From CBDFGS01 sp965247255 (GTDB taxonomy: Bacteria > Chloroflexota > Dehalococcoidia > Lucifugimonadales > CAUZJF01): DNA of 64,000 nucleotides. Shown here piece after piece: positions 35,200 to 42,424 of the stretch. The notes beneath the pieces are model-generated. The model was not told the origin of the DNA, ran no database searches, and saw only the letters and a list, made by a program, of their open reading frames with translations. The translations under genes and the position numbers were made by a program. Numbering within the stretch: the first letter of the stretch is position 1; every line of letters starts with the position of its first letter. Where the stretch lies: contig CBDFGS010000011.1 in the NCBI GenBank assembly GCA_965247255.1, positions 1 through 64,000 of the forward strand. The letters run 5' to 3'.

Positions 35200-37731
35200 C
35201 TAGTCTCTTGGGCCGGACGGCGCGCCGATCCCGAGCCGGACACCCCCCTCCGTATCTGCTCTCAAATCAACAAGCTCCAGTCGGCCCGGGTCCTCGTCTC
35301 GCGGGTAGACAAGATACCACTCTCCAGCGCCGGTCTCGAAGACGATGACCTCGCCGTCACGCTGAGTCGAGACCTCCTGGCCGTCGCCGTCCACCACAGC
35401 AACGGTCGCACCCGGCCAGGGACTCGCCAACTGGCATCGAGCCCCTGCCTCGCTCTCCAGCAGGACGTACGCCGTAGACCCGCCGCGCCTCTCCGCCGTC
35501 ACAAGGAACGCTCCCTGGGCTCGGAGGCGAGAGAATCGGACGTCGCTCCAGCCATCGGTTACAGCGGGGAACACCCGTATGACAGGCGTGGAAGCAAGGT
35601 TCCCGCTCGGACTGCACAACAGTAGCTCATTGATTCCCGCGCAGAAGCAGCCGCCCGACTCGCAATTAGGGAGCTTGGTATCCCATCCCGGCCCTCTGTT
35701 CGCCATGTATGGAGCGAGCCCAGGGGCCTGAGAAGGGCCCAACATGCTGAACCCATTGACGTTCACGAAGGCTTTGATGTGGTCTTGCAGCGCATCCAGA
35801 GCGATATCGGCCATCCCCATGCGCGCGGCCGCAGCGGCCAGCCAGCCGAAGCTGAACCCCGTGTAGGCGTCGGACCCGCGGTCGACGAACCGCTGTACAC
35901 TTCTGCGGCCGACCTCCACCAGATCAGGAGCGCTCCCCTGATGCATCTCCTCGCCGGGATATATGGGGTATAGGGGGCTAAGGTGCCGGTGGGACTCCCA
36001 GAGGTCGACCCCTTCCCACTCCTGGAAGTAACCCCCTTCCGACACGGGATAGGGCGCCAGATTCTCCAGCAGGTGTCTCCATCCCTCACGTTCTGCCTCG
36101 TCGACTTCGAGGATCTCGCTCGCGCTGATCGTGCGCATCAAGTGGTCGCGAAGGATGCCCAGGTCGTACGAGGAGTTCTTGCCCCAGGCGTGGCCTGTCC
36201 CGCGCCTGGGGGGTCGCGAAGTCTGCTCGTGGGCGAGCGACGGGATAACGTTGTATCGACCCGATTTGTCGGGCGCCCCAACGTAAGCGACGAAGTATTC
36301 CAAGCACGCCTTGAACATCCGGTAGCAGCCTTCGAGGAACTCTTTGTCGAGGGTAAACTGATAGTGCCACCAGAAGTGCGCGCAGAGCCACGGTCCCGCT
36401 CCCGGCCACATCTCCCAGTTGGGTCCGCGGCCGTTGGGCCGGCCCGACCGGCCGTGACCCCGGACGAACCGAGCGCCCGGCATGCCCGTGTAACGCTTGG
36501 TGTCCTCGATCATGAAGTCCAGAATGCCCAGGTAGAGATCGTAGAATGGCCATCCAAGCTCAGGCCGGTTCGCGGTGTAGATGGGCCAGTAGTTCTCCTG
36601 AACGTTGATGTTGGTGTGGTAGTCTCCGCGCCAGGGTGGGTCGGAAAAGCCGTTCCAGTATGCGAGCTGCCCGGGCGCCTGTCCTCCCTTGCGTGAGCAT
36701 GAGGCCATCTTGTAGACCTCGGCGTACCATAGGTTTTCGATGAGCTTGTCGGGGAGCGATACCCACCCCTTCTTCCAGAAGTCCGCCCACCACTTCTCAT
36801 GGGAAGCGACGAGAGTATCCTCGGCAGGGAGCCCCTGGAGTTGCTCGCGACCGCGCGCCACAAGCTGGTCCGCCGCGGCATCCTGCCCCGTGACGATGGT
36901 TAGGCGCACCTGTACTACGCTCTCCGATCGGTCCCTGATCCAGGCTGTTACCCCGCCCTCATCCGGCTCGAAGTCCAGCTCCAGCCCAGGGGCATGCATC
37001 ACAACTGCGTACGCGAAACCGTCAGGGAAGGCCATCGTTAGCCACATCGCGTCTCCATCCGACCCGAACTCAGGGTCCTGAAGCGCCGGGTCCGCCTTCT
37101 TGTCCGGTTGGAACGAGACGAGGTTGCGGTGCAGCCGGAAGCCCAGCGGCCATGCGCCGGGGTCCTGAGTCCGAAGCTCGGCCGATATGAGATTGCGGTC
37201 CGCGTGTGCGTAGACCGTGTACCCATACTGCGACTGTCCGCTCTCGAAGCTGCAGTCCACCCTCGCGCGGTAGAACGAGAGCTGCTGGTGAAAGCCGGGA
37301 CCCGCGCCTGGCTCACCGAGAATTTCAAGGTATCCGGCGGGCTGGTAGCAGGGGTAGAAGCGCGAGTCGCCCTCTCTTACTTTAGCCCGGGGACTTGGCA
37401 TGCCCTCGTATTCCGACCAGTCGCCGGTATCTATCGCTCGCGTGAGAACGTCCTTGAGCCTCTGCCAATCGAACTGTTCTGGGGAGTACATGTCGTCGAG
37501 CCAATCAGCTCGCTCGTCCCAAATGTCTCCCTTATTGAGCAGGATACGGGTACGTTCGGGACCGCCATGCACCGTCGCGGCGAGGTCACCGTTGCCCAGG
37601 TACAGCCCGTCCTGCCAGATCGTGGCCGGGGATCGGTGCACAACGGAATGCCCCTCGATTATCGATTCCAGGTCGCCCCGAAACCGCGCCGCGCCGTGGG
37701 TGGCGTTAGATGTGGGTTGTGATTGCGTCAT
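35200..37731 (-). CDS. GH95-like glycoside hydrolase (alpha-fucosidase/galactosidase type)
   Basis: 843 residues from MTQSQPTSNATHG, which is preceded by GGAAGGATGAT; the frame opens 10 codons earlier. The N-terminal beta domain has DGLYLGNGDLAATVHG near 45 and ILLNKGDIWDERADW near 70. The alpha-toroid domain carries GH95 hallmarks: GDYHTNINVQENYWPIY near 375 (the Asn pair is part of the catalytic machinery in characterised members) and MWPGAGPWLCAHFWWHYQFT near 440. Lack of a signal peptide suggests cytosolic action on imported oligosaccharides. Whether it prefers L-fucose or L-galactose cannot be decided by eye. Confidence 0.8.
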   Translation of the reverse strand: MTQSQPTSNATHGAARFRGDLESIIEGHSVVHRSPATIWQDGLYLGNGDLAATVHGGPERTRILLNKGDIWDERADWLDDMYSPEQFDWQRLKDVLTRAIDTGDWSEYEGMPSPRAKVREGDSRFYPCYQPAGYLEILGEPGAGPGFHQQLSFYRARVDCSFESGQSQYGYTVYAHADRNLISAELRTQDPGAWPLGFRLHRNLVSFQPDKKADPALQDPEFGSDGDAMWLTMAFPDGFAYAVVMHAPGLELDFEPDEGGVTAWIRDRSESVVQVRLTIVTGQDAAADQLVARGREQLQGLPAEDTLVASHEKWWADFWKKGWVSLPDKLIENLWYAEVYKMASCSRKGGQAPGQLAYWNGFSDPPWRGDYHTNINVQENYWPIYTANRPELGWPFYDLYLGILDFMIEDTKRYTGMPGARFVRGHGRSGRPNGRGPNWEMWPGAGPWLCAHFWWHYQFTLDKEFLEGCYRMFKACLEYFVAYVGAPDKSGRYNVIPSLAHEQTSRPPRRGTGHAWGKNSSYDLGILRDHLMRTISASEILEVDEAEREGWRHLLENLAPYPVSEGGYFQEWEGVDLWESHRHLSPLYPIYPGEEMHQGSAPDLVEVGRRSVQRFVDRGSDAYTGFSFGWLAAAAARMGMADIALDALQDHIKAFVNVNGFSMLGPSQAPGLAPYMANRGPGWDTKLPNCESGGCFCAGINELLLCSPSGNLASTPVIRVFPAVTDGWSDVRFSRLRAQGAFLVTAERRGGSTAYVLLESEAGARCQLASPWPGATVAVVDGDGQEVSTQRDGEVIVFETGAGEWYLVYPRDEDPGRLELVDLRADTEGGVRLGIGAPSGPRD

Positions 37732-37809
37732 ATCATCCTTCCGCGCATGGAGTGGCAGCATCGCCCATGAACGGGCGCCGGGGTCCGGGGAGCTTGCTGC
37801 GTCCCTAGC

Positions 37810-38027
37810 CTATACTGCCTCCCACTCCCCGTCATCCCCCTGGAAGTGCACGGCCCACATTCTTCGGCCGCGTCCACTATGCCGACCTCGAGCGGCGACC
37901 GGAACTCAGGCGAGGGATCCTCGAAGCGAGTGGCGCTCGTCGCGGACCGCCCGAGCACCCTGATCACAACGACGCCTCCGTCGATCACAACGACGCTCCG
38001 TCCCCGAGAATTAGGTGCAGCCCACAA
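37810..38027 (-). pseudogene. Possible frameshifted small ORF, unknown family
   Basis: One minus-strand frame reads GGVVVIRVLGRSATSATRFE and SPLEVGIVDAAEE. Then the sense-looking sequence moves to the next frame as MWAVHFQGDDGEWEAV with a stop at 37810-37812. Both parts look coding and join at about 37854, which suggests a one-base frameshift in the genome or an assembly error. No family recognised. Confidence 0.28.
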
Positions 38028-38028
38028 G

Positions 38029-38111
38029 ATTTAGGACGGTGTAGGCATTGACATGCCTCGCGCCGCGATTGTAGACTTCTCGCTGTCCTAAATGGGTGAC
38101 ACCGGTCACCC
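38029..38111 (+). ncRNA. Candidate structured leader RNA (three-way-junction shape)
   Basis: ATTTAGGAC at 38029-38037 pairs with GTCCTAAAT at 38085-38093. Inside, AGGCAT-TGAC-ATGCCT (38043-38058) forms a perfect hairpin, and GCGA/TCGC near 38066-38083 can form a third arm. A further hairpin GGGTGAC-ACCG-GTCACCC (38094-38111) follows directly. It lies 86 bases upstream of the TauE/SafE start. No known riboswitch core was recognised, and the element could also act at the DNA level. Confidence 0.35.
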
Positions 38112-38196
38112 GTAGAAAGCCGGGCCCATGCGCCGCTAGGCGCCACGGAGCCCTGCAAATGCCAGCGCCCCTGAGGCGCGAAAAGGCGTAAGGATA

Positions 38197-39093
38197 ATGG
38201 GTGTCAGGCACCACGCGGCCGATATAGGCCCCTTTGGGCCGCTTGCCAGGGCGTTAGCCGGGTTCTCAACGGCATGGCGCTCTCCCCGGGCAACTGCCGC
38301 TCTAAAGTCGTCCCTGTTTTGCATAATCGGCCTCGCCGGCGGTGTATTCGGCGGTCTGCTGGGCATCGGCGGCGGCTCCGTTATCGCCCCCTTACTCCTG
38401 GTGACCACGGGGCTGCGCGCGTCACAGGTCTCCGGCACAACGCTGGCCACCGTTCTGGTCATCTCCGCGATCGGCGTCGCCGCTTACGCCTCTCTCGGTC
38501 ACCTCAGCCTCGGGCTTGCGTGGCCTATCGCGGCTGGTAGCGCTGCCGGGGCGGTCCTCGGGGCCATGATGTCGGGACGCCTGTCACAGCGGTGGATGGG
38601 CGTCATCTTCGTCGTGATTCTGCCGTACTTCACCCTAAAAGAGTTCTTCCCGTCGCTGGCCGCTCCGGACATGGCCGCCGACGTCCTAACCCTTGGCCTG
38701 CTGGGCGCCGTCACGGGCTTTCTTAGCGGGCTTCTTGGCATCAGCGGCGCGAGCCTGGTCGTACCGAGTCTCGTCGCATTTTTCCTCATCGACCATCACA
38801 CCGCTCAGGGCATCGCCATAGGAGTCGCCCTCGCAGACTCTCTGGCGGGCACGGCCGCCCACTCCCGCAAAAGGACCATCGACCGCCGCGTCTTCTTGCT
38901 GATGGCGATTCCGGCCCTGTTCGGCGCCCTCGTTGGCGCGCTGCTCTCCGACCTCCTCTCCAGCGTCGCACTGAGATACATATTCGGCGTTTTCATGCTG
39001 GCGATATGGGGATTGATGCTCGTTCGACTGGTCGGCTTTTTGACGGTAAAGCGCAGCGAGGAGCGGGTACTCGATAAAGAAAAACGTTTGTGA
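38197..39093 (+). CDS. TauE/SafE-family sulfite/organic anion exporter
   Basis: A 298-residue polytopic membrane protein of the TauE/SafE (DUF81) family. Two copies of the family repeat are visible: GLAGGVFGGLLGIGGGSVIA near residue 45 and GAVTGFLSGLLGISGASLVV near 170, each followed by a helix hairpin. About eight transmembrane helices are expected. Members export sulfite or small sulfonates or sulfur-containing anions; the substrate here is unknown. Later start codons would shorten the weakly hydrophobic N-terminus. A potential structured leader lies upstream. Confidence 0.82.
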   Translation: MGVRHHAADIGPFGPLARALAGFSTAWRSPRATAALKSSLFCIIGLAGGVFGGLLGIGGGSVIAPLLLVTTGLRASQVSGTTLATVLVISAIGVAAYASLGHLSLGLAWPIAAGSAAGAVLGAMMSGRLSQRWMGVIFVVILPYFTLKEFFPSLAAPDMAADVLTLGLLGAVTGFLSGLLGISGASLVVPSLVAFFLIDHHTAQGIAIGVALADSLAGTAAHSRKRTIDRRVFLLMAIPALFGALVGALLSDLLSSVALRYIFGVFMLAIWGLMLVRLVGFLTVKRSEERVLDKEKRL

Positions 39094-39241
39094 TGAACAG
39101 GCGCGCACGGTATGGACCAGACGGCTCGTGTCACTCCAAGCGCAGCGCGTAGTCCGGTGGCCTTGGTAGCAAGGCAACTCGAAGATTGTCACCTCTGAAG
39201 CGCAGCACTGAGAGTGAGAGAAGGAAGCATAGGAGAGAGCA

Positions 39242-40324
39242 TTGAGCACCGTAATCATCGGCGTGGTGAACAAGCGAAGAGCTTTCAAGGCAGAGTGGTT
39301 TGTTAACGCGGCGTTCATCTTCGTGCCAATGGCGGTCCTGGGAGAATGGCTAGGGGCAGACGGAGTTTTCGTATTCGTCTGCGCGGCGCTTTCCTGCGTG
39401 CCCTTGAGCTACTGGCTGGGGCAGGCGACGGAGGCGCTCAGCGCTAAGTTGGGGCCTGTGTCGGGCGGTCTGCTCAACGCGAGTTTCGGCAACGCGGCGG
39501 AGCTGATAATCTCCATCTTCGCGTTGAGCCAGGGCCTCTTTATCGTCGTGCGTACGGCGCTGATAGGCTCCATTCTCGGCCAGCTTCTGCTGGTGCTCGG
39601 GACCAGCCTGCTCTTGGCCGGGCTACGACACGGCGAATTGAAATTTAGCCGCTCCCTCGTTCAAGTCAACTTCACCCTGATTGCGATCGTCCTGGCGGCT
39701 ATCGCCCTGCCTACTGTTCTGGTTGCAGCGGCGCCGGGGGACGCGAAGTCCGGCCTATCGGTCCTAGGGCCGGCGCTGGCCTTCCTTCTGCTCATCCTTT
39801 ATGCGATGTCGGTGGTCTATTCGCTAAAGTCACAGCCAACGGAGGAGGGCGATCTCGGCGGCCCGAAATGGTCGCCCCGAACGGGTATGTTTGTGCTTGC
39901 CGGGACCACAGCGGGAATGATCATGATCTCCGAGCTTCTGGTCGGGAGTATCCTGCCGGTTGTCGAGGAGACAGGAATCTCACAGACGTTCATCGGACTG
40001 ATAATAATCCCGATTTTCGGGAACGTCGTCGACCACATCGTAGCGATCACCGTAGCCCTCAAGAACAGGATGGACTTGAGCCTCACCATCTCGGTGGGCT
40101 CCGCAGCGCAGGTGGCGGGTCTGATCCTTCCAATCGTTGTGCTCATCGGCGCTGCGATGGGGCAGACTACCGGGCTCATATTCGCCCCGGTGGAGCTGAT
40201 CGCGCTCGGGCTCGGGCTGTTGCTCATGATAGGGGTGCTTCTCGACGGCTCCAGCAACTGGGTCGAGGGGGCCCAGCTTTTGACCTGCTACCTCATCCTT
40301 GCTACGGTGTTGTGGGCGCTGTGA
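39242..40324 (+). CDS. Ca2+/H+ antiporter (CaCA family, Cax/ChaA type)
   Basis: A 360-residue membrane protein starting at TTG 39242 with AGGAGAGAG upstream. Eleven or so helices are expected. Both alpha-repeat signatures of cation/proton antiporters are present: GLLNASFGNAAELIISIFAL near residue 75 and IPIFGNVVDHIVAITVALK near 255. The central acidic residues needed for cation binding (Glu in NAAEL, Asp in VVDH) are in place. It should exchange cytosolic Ca2+ or another divalent cation for protons. It is followed on the same strand by the Hfq-like gene and the envelope cluster. Confidence 0.88.
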   Translation: MSTVIIGVVNKRRAFKAEWFVNAAFIFVPMAVLGEWLGADGVFVFVCAALSCVPLSYWLGQATEALSAKLGPVSGGLLNASFGNAAELIISIFALSQGLFIVVRTALIGSILGQLLLVLGTSLLLAGLRHGELKFSRSLVQVNFTLIAIVLAAIALPTVLVAAAPGDAKSGLSVLGPALAFLLLILYAMSVVYSLKSQPTEEGDLGGPKWSPRTGMFVLAGTTAGMIMISELLVGSILPVVEETGISQTFIGLIIIPIFGNVVDHIVAITVALKNRMDLSLTISVGSAAQVAGLILPIVVLIGAAMGQTTGLIFAPVELIALGLGLLLMIGVLLDGSSNWVEGAQLLTCYLILATVLWAL

Positions 40325-40385
40325 CGTACCCGGCGCCCCCACAGAACAACCCAACGGACTGGCTATAAAACTCAGGAGGAGAGAC

Positions 40386-40676
40386 GTGACCAACTCTAGA
40401 AAAGGAAACGGCGGGAGCCTGGCAGACCGGCTCTTGACTCAAGCCCAAGGCGGCCATTGGCAGGTGAGCGTCTATCTGAACAGCGGCTTCCAGCTCAAAG
40501 GCGAAATCGTCGATTTCGACGACGAGGGGGTGCTCGTTGCGCATAAGAGCGTTAACCAGTTGGTGATGCGTTCGGGTATCGCCAGCATGTACCCCCTTCC
40601 CGGCGCAGACTCAGCCGCCGAGTGGTGGGAGGCCCCCGCCACCCCGACGAAGTCGAAGTCAAAGAGCAAGGCATAG
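40386..40676 (+). CDS. hfq: Hfq-like RNA-binding protein (divergent)
   Basis: A 96-residue protein from a GTG preceded by CAGGAGGA. Residues 25-70 fit the Sm/Hfq fold. Sm1 is WQVSVYLNSGFQLKGEIVDF followed by DDEGVLV; Sm2 is NQLVMRSGIASMYPL. The Sm2 motif lacks the YKH of proteobacterial Hfq, having MRS instead. The tail after residue 75 is short, low in complexity and ends in alternating Lys and Ser. Hfq forms hexamers that bind small RNAs and mRNAs. The gene name is given for family membership only; RNA binding by this variant is inferred. Confidence 0.7.
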   Translation: MTNSRKGNGGSLADRLLTQAQGGHWQVSVYLNSGFQLKGEIVDFDDEGVLVAHKSVNQLVMRSGIASMYPLPGADSAAEWWEAPATPTKSKSKSKA

Positions 40677-40736
40677 CCTACGCCACGAGGGCCTCTGCAA
40701 AGTCGAGCGCAGTACATTTAACCGTTCGTGCGGAGC

Positions 40737-40767
40737 TTGAAGAAGCATGCTCTCCCGCTGTTATACT
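40737..40767 (+). promoter_or_regulatory. Putative promoter giving a leaderless transcript
   Basis: TTGAAG at 40737-40742 and TATACT at 40762-40767 with a 19-base spacer. The GTG start of the next gene lies only 6 bases after the -10 box, so transcription would begin at or next to the start codon. No Shine-Dalgarno is present, in keeping with this. Confidence 0.35.
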
Positions 40768-40773
40768 GACTGA

Positions 40774-41202
40774 GTGACCTACCTACTTGGAGCAGCCGTC
40801 GGGGTCGGTAGGCCGGCATTCGTCCTGCTGCTCGCCGGCGCCCTGCTGGTCCCCTTCGTCGGGCATGCGCTGGACCACCATTTTGTGGAGCGGGTGCCCG
40901 GCCACCAGCACGCCAACCTGACCGTCGCCCTCGCGGATCACCTGCACCCGTTCGAGACGGCACACGACCACGAAGCCGGTGCGGGTCTGCAGCGCGAAGG
41001 CATCGTGTTCCTTCCGCCGGGCGAAGAGGGGACGGCCGGCCAGGAGCTGGTCTCAACGCTCCCTGACTTACCTACGCTGCTCGGAGTTCTGGACGTCTCC
41101 GTCCTGATTCTCGTACAACGCATAGATGGCCCCGAATCGAACACCATTGCGCCCGATCCTCCCCCACCTCGAATCTCCCCTCTCGTCAACCCGTCTAGCT
41201 AA
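40774..41202 (+). CDS. Small histidine-rich exported or membrane-anchored protein
   Basis: A 142-residue protein from a GTG. An N-terminal hydrophobic segment (PAFVLLLAGALLVPFVGHAL, about residues 14-33) is a likely signal or anchor. It is followed by a dense run of histidines between about 31 and 68: ALDHHFVERVPGHQH and then HLHPFETAHDHEAG. Such runs often bind Cu, Ni or Zn. The remainder is unrecognised and the C-terminus is proline-rich. It leads the envelope gene cluster. Function unknown; metal binding is inferred from composition and neighbours. Confidence 0.55.
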   Translation: MTYLLGAAVGVGRPAFVLLLAGALLVPFVGHALDHHFVERVPGHQHANLTVALADHLHPFETAHDHEAGAGLQREGIVFLPPGEEGTAGQELVSTLPDLPTLLGVLDVSVLILVQRIDGPESNTIAPDPPPPRISPLVNPSS

Positions 41203-41277
41203 TAGGGACCTACTCACAGGCCGGGCGCGGTGCTAGGCTGTCTAATCTCCCTTCTTCATATATTCGAGAGTCAAAGC

Positions 41278-41856
41278 ATGTATCCGCCCTCCAAAGCGGC
41301 AACGCGCCAGAATGTCCGGCTTATGGCGTTGTGCATCGGCGCGGTCCTCATGGCGCTCGTGCCCTTCGCGGACGCGGCTGCCCACGGCCCACACGCGCGT
41401 GTCCGGGAGGTTTTCTCCGGACCCGCAGGCCCGTACGCGGTCAAGGTCCAGGCAATTCCGCTGGCCGGCAGCTTTCACATGACCGTTCAGCTCACGCAAC
41501 AATCCGACGAAACGCCGGTGAGCGGCGCCACCGTAAGGGTGAGCGGAACGGGACCGCTACAAGAGAGCGAGGAGCGAGCAAGATTCGCCGAGGAGCTAGA
41601 CTTCACCGGCGCAAACGCATACTCCTCAGTCCTGCCGGTGGAGGTAGAAGGCGACTGGCAGTTCGAAATCGAGATGAGCGGCGCGCTGGGGGAAGCGGTC
41701 GTGAATGTCTCGGTCGACGTTCAAGGGCCGCCTGGCGTCGACTGGAGCGTCATGGGAGTCGGGATAGTCTTGATGGCCCTGGTGTTCATCTTTGCCAGCA
41801 AGTCCGTCACGGAGAAGATACGTGGGCGTCGTCGGTCGCGGCCGCGACGGGCCTGA
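41278..41856 (+). CDS. YtkA/FixH-like exported protein with C-terminal membrane helix
   Basis: A 192-residue protein from MYPPSKAATRQ. The signal peptide (LMALCIGAVLMALVPFADAAAHG) is followed by a single immunoglobulin-like beta domain (about 40-150) with the YtkA-like features GPYAVKVQAIPLAGSFHMTV and TPVSGATVRVSG. A transmembrane helix at about 158-180 and an Arg-rich tail come last. YtkA-like domains are widespread in copper and cytochrome-oxidase-related loci. The same architecture recurs in the gene at 43979, the last of this cluster. Confidence 0.6.
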   Translation: MYPPSKAATRQNVRLMALCIGAVLMALVPFADAAAHGPHARVREVFSGPAGPYAVKVQAIPLAGSFHMTVQLTQQSDETPVSGATVRVSGTGPLQESEERARFAEELDFTGANAYSSVLPVEVEGDWQFEIEMSGALGEAVVNVSVDVQGPPGVDWSVMGVGIVLMALVFIFASKSVTEKIRGRRRSRPRRA

Positions 41857-41904
41857 TGCGCCCGCCGACGGACGATCAACGATTCGAAAGAGGCAATGTA
41901 GAGC

Positions 41905-42390
41905 ATGAGACGATTTCACATTCGAGCCCTCGTGGTCGCTCTGACCGGGGCTCTGCTGCTGACCGCGGCGGCCTGCGGCGGGGGTGAGCCGGAGGAGCTC
42001 ACCTTTGAGGTGAACATCCAGGAGCGGCGGGTCGATGAGACTGATTCGGTCCTCCGCGCAAAGCAAGGCGATAATGTGACGATAGTGGTCTCAAGCGATG
42101 AGCATCTCAACTTCCACCTGCACGGCTACGACATCGAGAAGGAAGTCAAATCTGAGGAGCCGGCCACACTTCAGTTCACCGTTGACGCTACCGGCAGCTT
42201 TCCGTTCACAGTCCACTCCGTCGAAGGGAGCCACGACGAAGCAGGAGAGCACAAAGAACAAACAGAAGTTGAGAAGCAAGAGGGGACCGGCGAAAAAGGA
42301 GAAGAGCGAAGCGTTGAACACCAGGATGGTGCGGACGATCACGAACAGGAGGAGAGCCAGATCGGTCGCTTAGAGGTCCTGCCTCGCTGA
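41905..42390 (+). CDS. Cupredoxin-like lipoprotein with charged insert
   Basis: A 161-residue lipoprotein with the lipobox LLTAAACGG; Cys24 would be lipidated. The mature part looks like a cupredoxin domain: KQGDNVTIVVSSDEHLNFHLHGYDI, in pieces, near residues 52-75, then ATGSFPFTVHSVE near 92 and the closing strand IGRLEVLPR at the C-terminus. No cysteine occurs after the lipobox, so a classical blue-copper site is missing. A roughly 50-residue insert rich in E, K and H separates the last two strands. Metal binding through histidines is plausible but inferred. Confidence 0.6.
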   Translation: MRRFHIRALVVALTGALLLTAAACGGGEPEELTFEVNIQERRVDETDSVLRAKQGDNVTIVVSSDEHLNFHLHGYDIEKEVKSEEPATLQFTVDATGSFPFTVHSVEGSHDEAGEHKEQTEVEKQEGTGEKGEERSVEHQDGADDHEQEESQIGRLEVLPR

Positions 42391-42424
42391 CCGGCCTTGC
42401 CACGCATTGAAGAGCTTTGACCCC

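Larger units (their letters stand above)
37732..38196. other. Intergenic region between divergent GH95-like and TauE/SafE genes
   Basis: About 465 bases holding the promoters for both flanking genes, a possible broken small ORF on the minus strand (37810-38027) and a set of inverted repeats (38029-38111). A 13-base direct repeat around CGTTGTGATC is also visible on the minus strand near 37965-38000. Confidence 0.5.

Noticed and set aside
38029..38111. Integron attC site or purine riboswitch
   Set aside because: No GTTRRRY/RYYYAAC core sites for attC and no conserved purine junction sequence; only the general stem layout matches.
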